Positions 6,416-11,106 of a DNA stretch of 11,106 bases are shown one piece after another. The position numbers and the translations under genes were made by a program. The stretch lies in the NCBI GenBank assembly GCA_964579135.1, contig CAZOFD010000036.1, forward strand, positions 1 through 11,106. The letters are read 5' to 3'. This stretch comes from CAG-390 sp964579135 (GTDB taxonomy: Bacteria > Bacillota > Clostridia > Oscillospirales > CAG-272). A model generated the notes under the pieces. It worked only from the letters and a program-made list of their open reading frames with translations, searched no databases and had not been told where the DNA came from. Positions within the stretch are counted from its first letter, which is position 1. Each line of letters begins with the position of its first letter.

Positions 6416-7522
6416 ATGAAAAAATTTCTTATAGTTTTCGGCACGCGCCCCGAAGCCGTCAAAATGTGCCCGCTTGTAAAAGAGCTTTCGTCACGCGCCG
6501 AAATCAAGACCGTGTTGTGCGTAACCGGGCAACATCGAGCCCTGCTTGACGACGTGCTCGAGATCTTCGGCGTGCGCCCGCAATACGATCTCGATATTAT
6601 GAAAAACGCGCAAACGCTCGCCGAAGTTACCTCTGCAACGATAACGGGCGTCGACTGCGTCATCGAACGCGAAAAACCGGATGCGGTTTTGGTCCACGGA
6701 GACACGGCGTCCGCTTTTTCCGCCGCTCTTGCGGCATTTTATCGCGGAGTTCCGGTCGCACACGTTGAAGCCGGTTTGCGAACGCCCGACGTACGTTCGC
6801 CTTTCCCCGAAGAGTTCAACCGCCGCACGATCGATCTTATCGCAAGCATATGCTTTGCGCCGACAGTCGAGGCGCGAAACAATCTTATCCGCGAGGGAAA
6901 AAGCGAAAAATCCGTTTATATAACCGGAAACACCGTCGTTGACGCCCTGCGCTTTACGGTTGCACCCGATTTTTGCCATCCTCTTCTCGATTGGGCGAAA
7001 GGTGCGCGCCTCGTTTTGCTTACGTCGCACCGCCGCGAAAGCATCGGAGCTCCGATGCTCGCGTGTTTCGGCGAGATACGGCGCTTAGTCGAGGAAAACG
7101 AGGATATCAAGATCATCTACCCCGTGCACCCGAATCCGAAAGTCTCCGCTACGGCACACGAGATCCTCGGCGATCACCCGCGTATACGATTAACGGAGCC
7201 GCTCGACGTCGTTACGTTCCATAATATATTGGCTCGTGCGCACGTTATCCTTACCGACTCGGGCGGAATACAGGAGGAATCAGCTTGTCTCGGCAAGCCC
7301 GCGCTTGTGCTGCGCGACGTAACCGAACGCCCCGAAGGCGTTGCGGCAGGTATACTGCACCTTGTGGGTGGCGACGGCAGCTTACTGTTGCCGAAATATC
7401 GCGCGCTTTTTAAAGGGAATACCTTGGCGAATATCGAACAAAACGGGCACGACGTCTACGGCAACGGTAACGCTTCGCGCTCGATAGCGAATATTTTGAT
7501 AAATAAATTTTGTCAAGATTAA
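6416..7522 (+). CDS. wecB: UDP-N-acetylglucosamine 2-epimerase (non-hydrolysing)
   Basis: Cytoplasmic enzyme that interconverts UDP-GlcNAc and UDP-ManNAc, the donor used for the linkage unit of wall teichoic acids and other ManNAc-containing surface polymers. The 368 residues match the usual length. Landmarks in order are FGTRPEAVKMCPLV (8-21), VTGQHR (36-41), VHGDTAS (93-99, catalytic-type D96), VPVAHVEAGLRT (112-123, E118), PFPEEFNRRTID (129-140, E132), TGNTVVDAL (170-178), LTSHRRES (202-209, H205), YPVHPNP (235-241) and the UDP-binding TDSGGIQEESACLGKP (280-295) followed by VLRDVTERPEG (298-308). ATG 6416 gives the canonical N-terminus and has GGAG (6403-6406) 9 nt upstream; an in-frame TTG at 6380 would add an unconserved extension. 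It is separated from the upstream block by a terminator and is followed by the tRNA promoter, so it appears to be a single-gene unit. In Gram-positives the same gene is often called mnaA. Confidence 0.96.
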   Translation: MKKFLIVFGTRPEAVKMCPLVKELSSRAEIKTVLCVTGQHRALLDDVLEIFGVRPQYDLDIMKNAQTLAEVTSATITGVDCVIEREKPDAVLVHGDTASAFSAALAAFYRGVPVAHVEAGLRTPDVRSPFPEEFNRRTIDLIASICFAPTVEARNNLIREGKSEKSVYITGNTVVDALRFTVAPDFCHPLLDWAKGARLVLLTSHRRESIGAPMLACFGEIRRLVEENEDIKIIYPVHPNPKVSATAHEILGDHPRIRLTEPLDVVTFHNILARAHVILTDSGGIQEESACLGKPALVLRDVTERPEGVAAGILHLVGGDGSLLLPKYRALFKGNTLANIEQNGHDVYGNGNASRSIANILINKFCQD

Positions 7523-7540
7523 AATTTTTTCAAAAAACTA

Positions 7541-7569
7541 TTGCATTTTCGTTTTGATCGTGCTATAAT
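7541..7569 (+). promoter_or_regulatory. Near-consensus housekeeping promoter of tRNA-Glu
   Basis: TTGCAT (-35, 7541-7546) and a perfect TATAAT (-10, 7564-7569) are separated by exactly 17 nt. Transcription would begin near 7576, about 20 nt before the mature tRNA end. An A/T-rich stretch lies just upstream (7523-7540), like an UP element. Confidence 0.88.
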
Positions 7570-7595
7570 ATGCTTGTTGCTTGTGAGCGCAACAA

Positions 7596-7670
7596 GGCCC
7601 GTTGGTCAAGCGGTTAAGACACTAGCCTCTCACGCTGGGAACATGGGTTCGATTCCCGTACGGGTCACCA
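7596..7670 (+). tRNA. tRNA-Glu (anticodon CUC), CCA encoded
   Basis: A 75-nt cloverleaf. The acceptor stem GGCCCGT (7596-7602) pairs with ACGGGTC (7660-7666) with one G-U. The anticodon stem CTAGC/GCTGG encloses the 7-nt loop CTCTCAC with anticodon CTC, reading GAG. The T-arm is ATGGG/CCCGT around TTCGATT. The discriminator is A and the CCA end is encoded in the DNA. It has its own promoter and terminator and no neighbouring tRNA in the window. Glutamate tRNAs with UUC are the essential isoacceptor; a CUC species is an additional decoder of GAG. Confidence 0.95.
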
Positions 7671-7675
7671 AACGT

Positions 7676-7725
7676 AACAAATCCGAACTGTTTCGCAAGT
7701 CGAAATCGGTTCGGATTTGTTTTTT
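7676..7725 (+). terminator. Intrinsic terminator of tRNA-Glu
   Basis: AACAAATCCGAAC (7676-7688) is perfectly complementary to GTTCGGATTTGTT (7709-7721), extendable by a G-U and a G-C pair. It is followed by a T-run ending at 7725 and begins 5 nt after the CCA end. Confidence 0.92.
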
Positions 7726-7759
7726 ACTGTTAAAAGCCGTAAATATCGATATAATTTCC

Positions 7760-7788
7760 GAGCGAGGTCGTGCGACCTCGTTCTTTTT
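7760..7788 (+). terminator. Second terminator-like hairpin downstream of the tRNA
   Basis: GAGCGAGGTC (7760-7769) pairs with GACCTCGTTC (7774-7783) with one G-U around a GTGC tetraloop, followed directly by TTTTT (7784-7788). This has intrinsic-terminator form but no gene lies between it and the tRNA terminator. It may be a back-up terminator, or end a short transcript starting in the 7726-7759 interval. The remainder of the gap to 7982 shows no gene that I can support. Confidence 0.65.
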
Positions 7789-7891
7789 CTTAAGGCAAAT
7801 GCCCTGCCCCTGCGGTATCGCCATCGCACCTCAAGCGGCAAATTTACGAGAAGATCCGTTCGCGTTTTGCCCTCGCAAACGCTCCTGCGAA

Positions 7892-7920
7892 TTCTAAAAC
7901 CTCGGGCATATGAATATACT
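7892..7920 (+). promoter_or_regulatory. Possible promoter for the calcium ATPase gene
   Basis: TATACT (7915-7920) is a five-of-six match to the -10 consensus; 17 nt upstream is only a poor -35 (TTCTAA, 7892-7897). The position suits the ATPase gene, which lacks any other visible promoter after two terminators. Weak evidence. Confidence 0.3.
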
Positions 7921-7965
7921 TGCACAAAAAGCATTTCGGATAGGGGCAAACAGTGCAAAAAAATC

Positions 7966-7973
7966 AGAGGAGA
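7966..7973 (+). promoter_or_regulatory. Ribosome binding site deciding the ATPase start
   Basis: AGAGGAGA is 9 nt before GTG 7983. A longer in-frame reading from GTG 7953 would place this strong site inside the coding region and has no comparable site of its own, so 7983 is preferred. Confidence 0.75.
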
Positions 7974-7982
7974 CAACGAATC

Positions 7983-10622
7983 GTGCCGCTTGACGACGCC
8001 GCCGTCGAGCGTTCGCGGGCAAAATTCGGCTCAAACGTTCTGCCGATACGAAAAAAGAAATCTTTCTTATCCAAATTTGTAAAAAATCTGAACGATCCGA
8101 TAATAAGGATACTGCTTGTCGCGCTCGCGGTAAACTTGATCTTGACTTTTAAAAACGGAGATCTTATCGAAACTATCGGAATCGCGGTATCCGTTTTTGC
8201 GGCGGCGTTTATATCCACGCTATCCGAATGCGGCGGCGACGCCGCGTTCGCCAAACTCGCAGACGGCGAAACCGAACGCACCTGTCGCGTAAAAAGGGCA
8301 CGCGGAATATTCGCCCTGCGCGCGGAACGCGTAGTCGTGGGGGACATTATCCTCCTCGGCGCGGGAGAGAGCGTTTGCGCCGACGGGCTTTTGATTGAGG
8401 GCAAACTACGACTCGATATGTCCGCTATGACCGGCGAGAGCCGCGACGTCGAAAAAAAGCCGTCGAACGACAGTTCGCTATCGCCCGCCTCGCCGTCTTC
8501 CCTGCTCCGAGGTTGCCTTGTTACCTCGGGCGAGGGCGAAATGGTCGTGACGGCGGTAGGCGCAAATACGGTCATCGGCGGAATATCGCGCGAAGTTAAC
8601 CTTGACGTGCGCGACAGTCCGCTTAAAATTCGCCTTTCGAAATTGGCTCGCCAGATCAGCCTACTCGGCTACGCCGCCGCCTTTCTCGTTGCCGCGGCAT
8701 ATATTTTTAACGCGCTTGTTCTCGACAGCGGTACTCTCGCTTCGGTCATAATCTATAAATTAACGAATCCGCAATATATGCTCTCACTCGCTCTCGACGC
8801 GTTTACGCTCGGGCTTACCGTTATCGTAGTCGCGGTTCCCGAGGGGTTGCCGATGATGATCGCCGTTATACTCTCGTCAAATATGAAGCGTATGGTGCGA
8901 GCGGGAGTGCTTGTAAAAAAGCCTGTCGGTATCGAAGCGGCGGGCAGTATGAATATTCTTTTTACCGACAAAACAGGTACGCTTACCGAGGGGAATATGT
9001 CGCTTTGCTCGATAGTAACCCCCGACAATACGTTTGGCGACTTCGCCTCGTTCCACAGATCTCTGCCGCAAGCGGCAAGCGACTTTTTGCTATCCGTGCA
9101 CTGCAACACCTCCGCGGTCCTCGGAACTGACGAGACGGGTAAGCTGCGCCCTATCGGCGGCAATGCCACCGAGCGGGCATTGCTTGCCGCCGTCCTAAAA
9201 GAGCACGCACCGTCGGCACGTATCGTATCGAAAATTCCTTTCGCAAGCGAAAGAAAATATTCGGTCGCGAAGGTCGCCGGTCGAAGCGGCGACGTAACTC
9301 TCGTCAAAGGGGCTCCGGACGTTTTGATAAATCGAATAACCTGCGCGGCAAGTGAAAAGGGCGATGTGCCGATAGATCGCTTCTCTTTCGCAAAAAAGCT
9401 GTCAACCCTTTGTTCGGGCGGAGCGCGCGCGTTGATCCTTGCGCGCTCCCGTACCGACGCGAAAGACCCGGGCGCAGCGCTTCCCGAGCTCTGCCTTATA
9501 TGCGCGGTCATTCTTCGCGACAAAACAAGACGCGAAGCGAGTGCCTCCGTGCAAGAGCTGCAAGGCGCGGGGATCCGAGTCGTTATGCTGACGGGAGACG
9601 GCAAAGAGACAGCTTCAGCGGTGGCTCGCGAGTGTGGAATAATAAAAAGCGGCGCAGACCTCGTTATGGACTCCTCGGAACTTGCCGAGCTCGACGATGC
9701 GCGTCTTCGGGCGTTGCTGCCGCGCCTTGCCGTCGTTTCACGCGCGATGCCGAGCGACAAAAGCCGACTTGTCGCCGCGGCCCAATCAAGCGGGCTCGTC
9801 GTCGGAATGACGGGCGACGGAATAAACGATTCGCCGGCATTGCGCAGCGCCGATGTCGGCTTTTCTATGGGAAGCGGAAGCGACGTCGCCAAAGAAGCCT
9901 CCGACGTCGTTATTCTCGACGATAATATAAAAAGCATATCTCGCGCCGTTTTATACGGCAGAAACGTATTTAAAAGCATAAGAAAATTTATAACTTTGCA
10001 ATTGACTATGAATCTTTGCGCCTGCGCCGTCTCTATGATAGGACCTTTTATAGGAATCGACGCTCCCGTCACCGTCGTTCAAATGCTTTGGATCAACGTA
10101 ATAATGGATACCCTCGGCGGACTCGCCTTTGCCGGCGAAGCACCGCTTGCCTCCTATATGCGCGAAAAGCCGAAACGCCGCGACGAACCGATACTAAACG
10201 GATATATGGTCTCGCAAATATCGTTTTTGGGCTTGTTCACCGTTATCCTAAGCATTATGTTTTTAAAGCATCCGTCGTTTATCGCTCACTTCAGAGTTGC
10301 GCCCGGCGATATTTGTCACCTCACCGGATTCTTTGCTTTTTTCATATTTGCAGGCGTTTTCAACTGTTTTAATTGCAGGAACGACAGGATATCCGTTTTG
10401 TCCGGCATAAGAAAAAATCACGCCTTTATCGCCATTATGCTTGCGGTTCTGTGCGTGCAAATCGCCTTCGTATACCTCGGCGGCAAAGTTTTGCGCACGG
10501 TTCCGTTGACCGCCTCCGAACTGATTTTTTCGCTTATGCCCGCGCTTACCGTTTTCCCCGCGGACATTTTGCGCAAACTCATACGTCGCTTCAGAAAACG
10601 CGGCGACGGAGAAAAATTTTGA
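7983..10622 (+). CDS. Calcium-translocating P-type ATPase, PMCA/SERCA (P2) type
   Basis: ATP-driven membrane pump, most likely exporting Ca2+. The 879 residues from GTG 7983 cover the whole family. They begin directly with the cation-ATPase N-terminal motif (AKFGSNVLP), then two membrane helices, and the actuator loop with TGES at 150-153. M4 carries VPEGLP (P286, E287), and the phosphorylation motif DKTGTLTEG has D329 as the phospho-acceptor. The nucleotide-binding domain includes KGAPDVL, followed by the TGDGKETA and TGDGINDSPAL hinge motifs (D612, D616) and six C-terminal helices. Ion-site residues look like PMCA rather than SERCA: M5 reads LQLTMNLCAC, with N677 but alanine where SERCA site I has glutamate, and M6 reads WINVIMDTL with N705 and D709. 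This suggests one Ca2+ per cycle. No C-terminal calmodulin-type extension is present. It is a single-gene unit after a non-coding gap and ends before a bidirectional terminator. Mn2+ or another cation is a less likely substrate. Confidence 0.93.
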   Translation: MPLDDAAVERSRAKFGSNVLPIRKKKSFLSKFVKNLNDPIIRILLVALAVNLILTFKNGDLIETIGIAVSVFAAAFISTLSECGGDAAFAKLADGETERTCRVKRARGIFALRAERVVVGDIILLGAGESVCADGLLIEGKLRLDMSAMTGESRDVEKKPSNDSSLSPASPSSLLRGCLVTSGEGEMVVTAVGANTVIGGISREVNLDVRDSPLKIRLSKLARQISLLGYAAAFLVAAAYIFNALVLDSGTLASVIIYKLTNPQYMLSLALDAFTLGLTVIVVAVPEGLPMMIAVILSSNMKRMVRAGVLVKKPVGIEAAGSMNILFTDKTGTLTEGNMSLCSIVTPDNTFGDFASFHRSLPQAASDFLLSVHCNTSAVLGTDETGKLRPIGGNATERALLAAVLKEHAPSARIVSKIPFASERKYSVAKVAGRSGDVTLVKGAPDVLINRITCAASEKGDVPIDRFSFAKKLSTLCSGGARALILARSRTDAKDPGAALPELCLICAVILRDKTRREASASVQELQGAGIRVVMLTGDGKETASAVARECGIIKSGADLVMDSSELAELDDARLRALLPRLAVVSRAMPSDKSRLVAAAQSSGLVVGMTGDGINDSPALRSADVGFSMGSGSDVAKEASDVVILDDNIKSISRAVLYGRNVFKSIRKFITLQLTMNLCACAVSMIGPFIGIDAPVTVVQMLWINVIMDTLGGLAFAGEAPLASYMREKPKRRDEPILNGYMVSQISFLGLFTVILSIMFLKHPSFIAHFRVAPGDICHLTGFFAFFIFAGVFNCFNCRNDRISVLSGIRKNHAFIAIMLAVLCVQIAFVYLGGKVLRTVPLTASELIFSLMPALTVFPADILRKLIRRFRKRGDGEKF

Positions 10623-10685
10623 CGTAATTTTCATCTCTCTCTCCGAAGAGCGACTTGATACCTCATTTCCGATCGGATCTAAAAC

Positions 10686-10724
10686 AAAAATATCCGCACG
10701 GCTTGCGCCGTGCGGATATTTTTT
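10686..10724. terminator. Bidirectional terminator between convergent genes
   Basis: A 17-bp perfect stem (10686-10702 with 10707-10723) encloses a TTGC tetraloop. The core is ATCCGCACGGC, flanked by an A-run on the left and a T-run on the right (to 10724). It therefore works as an intrinsic terminator on both strands. It serves the ATPase gene from the left and the pyruvate:ferredoxin oxidoreductase gene, whose stop is 15 nt away, from the right. Confidence 0.95.
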
Positions 10725-10738
10725 ATCCGTTTATACGA

Positions 10739-11106
10739 TCAATCAAAGAGTTTGCCGTACTTGATAAGTCTTTCGTATTTCGCCTTTGCCGCATCCTCTG
10801 CTTTTGCAAAGAGTTTTTCGGCACGCTCGGGGAACTGCTGTGCCAAACGGCTGTAACGAGTCTCGCCCGTGATAAACTCACGGTAGGAAGCCGTCGGCTC
10901 TTTGGAATCCACGGTAAGAGGATTCTTGCCCTCTGCCTTAAGCGCGGGATTGTAGCGGAACATCTGCCAATATCCTGCGTCTACCGCTTTCTTCATCTCG
11001 AACTGGCAGTTCTGCATACCGCCCTTAACGCCGTGCATCTCGCAAGGTGCGTAACCGATAATAAGCGAAGGACCGTTGTACGCTTCCGCCTCGGTAAGAG
11101 CCTTGA
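10739..11106 (-). CDS. nifJ: Pyruvate:ferredoxin (flavodoxin) oxidoreductase, C-terminal fragment cut by window edge
   Basis: The enzyme oxidises pyruvate and CoA to acetyl-CoA and CO2, passing electrons to ferredoxin or flavodoxin, and is central to anaerobic fermentation. Only about 122 residues are present; the family is about 1,170, so roughly nine tenths of the gene lies beyond the right edge. The frame stays open to the edge past the first ATG, so the ATG at 11038 is internal. Recognisable pieces are KALTEAEAYNGPSLIIGYAP, then CEMHGVKGGMQNCQFE, then GYWQMFRYNPAL, GKNPLTVDSKEP and the C-terminal EKLFAKAEDAAKAKYERL. They match the end of the thiamine-diphosphate domain and the C-terminal segment of single-chain enzymes. 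It is convergent with the ATPase gene and shares its terminator. The family call is firm despite the short fragment. Confidence 0.93.
   Translation of the reverse strand, partial: KALTEAEAYNGPSLIIGYAPCEMHGVKGGMQNCQFEMKKAVDAGYWQMFRYNPALKAEGKNPLTVDSKEPTASYREFITGETRYSRLAQQFPERAEKLFAKAEDAAKAKYERLIKYGKLFD

Noticed and set aside
7750..7755. TATAAT as a second promoter behind the tRNA terminator
   Set aside because: No acceptable -35 at 16-18 nt, and the predicted start would fall within the following hairpin. Mentioned only as a possibility in the findings.
7541..7897. Plus-strand open frame running through the tRNA region
   Set aside because: It reads across the tRNA promoter, tRNA and its terminator, so it cannot be a real protein gene.
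8753..10072. Minus-strand open frame of 439 codons opposite the ATPase gene
   Set aside because: It mirrors the P-type ATPase frame; its product is a low-complexity Ser/Ala/Arg-rich string with no domain. Treated as a shadow.
1..11106. CRISPR arrays, insertion sequences, phage or toxin-antitoxin genes
   Set aside because: No regularly spaced direct repeats, transposase or integrase motifs, terminal inverted repeats or small paired toxin-antitoxin-like genes were seen. The window reads as ordinary chromosome.

Overview
The window looks like chromosomal DNA from an anaerobic Firmicutes relative, most likely an uncultured Clostridia-type bacterium. This is inferred from a type III glutamine synthetase, a pyruvate:ferredoxin oxidoreductase, a GT2-GtrA fusion, a membrane-anchored NAGPA-type protein, clear AGGAG-type ribosome binding sites and moderate-to-high GC by eye. 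No phage, transposon, CRISPR or defence gene is visible, and genus cannot be told from the sequence.

Layout from left to right. (1) The 3' three quarters of a type III glutamine synthetase, whose start lies before the window. (2) After a 163-nt gap, a compact same-strand block of four genes: a GT2 glycosyltransferase fused to a GtrA membrane domain, a membrane-anchored NAGPA-like phosphodiester glycosidase, an unrecognised single-pass membrane protein that overlaps it by 4 nt, and a PAP2-family lipid phosphatase. A strong intrinsic terminator closes the block. (3) A non-coding stretch with small repeats and a palindrome, then a non-hydrolysing UDP-GlcNAc 2-epimerase. (4) A single tRNA-Glu(CUC) with a near-consensus promoter, encoded CCA and its own terminator, followed by a second hairpin with a T-run. 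(5) A PMCA/SERCA-type calcium P-type ATPase. (6) A long symmetric hairpin that can terminate transcription in both directions, then, on the minus strand, the C-terminal end of pyruvate:ferredoxin oxidoreductase, cut by the window edge.

Functionally, the middle of the window reads as envelope chemistry. The GT2-GtrA protein probably makes and/or flips a polyprenyl-phosphate sugar. The NAGPA-like enzyme acts outside the membrane on a sugar-phosphodiester bond. The PAP2 enzyme may dephosphorylate a lipid (pyro)phosphate such as undecaprenyl pyrophosphate. The epimerase, in a separate unit, supplies UDP-ManNAc for surface polymers. The flanking genes are nitrogen assimilation, calcium export and central anaerobic metabolism. 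I see no clear novel system. The best candidate for new biology is the four-gene envelope block and in particular its unrecognised third member.
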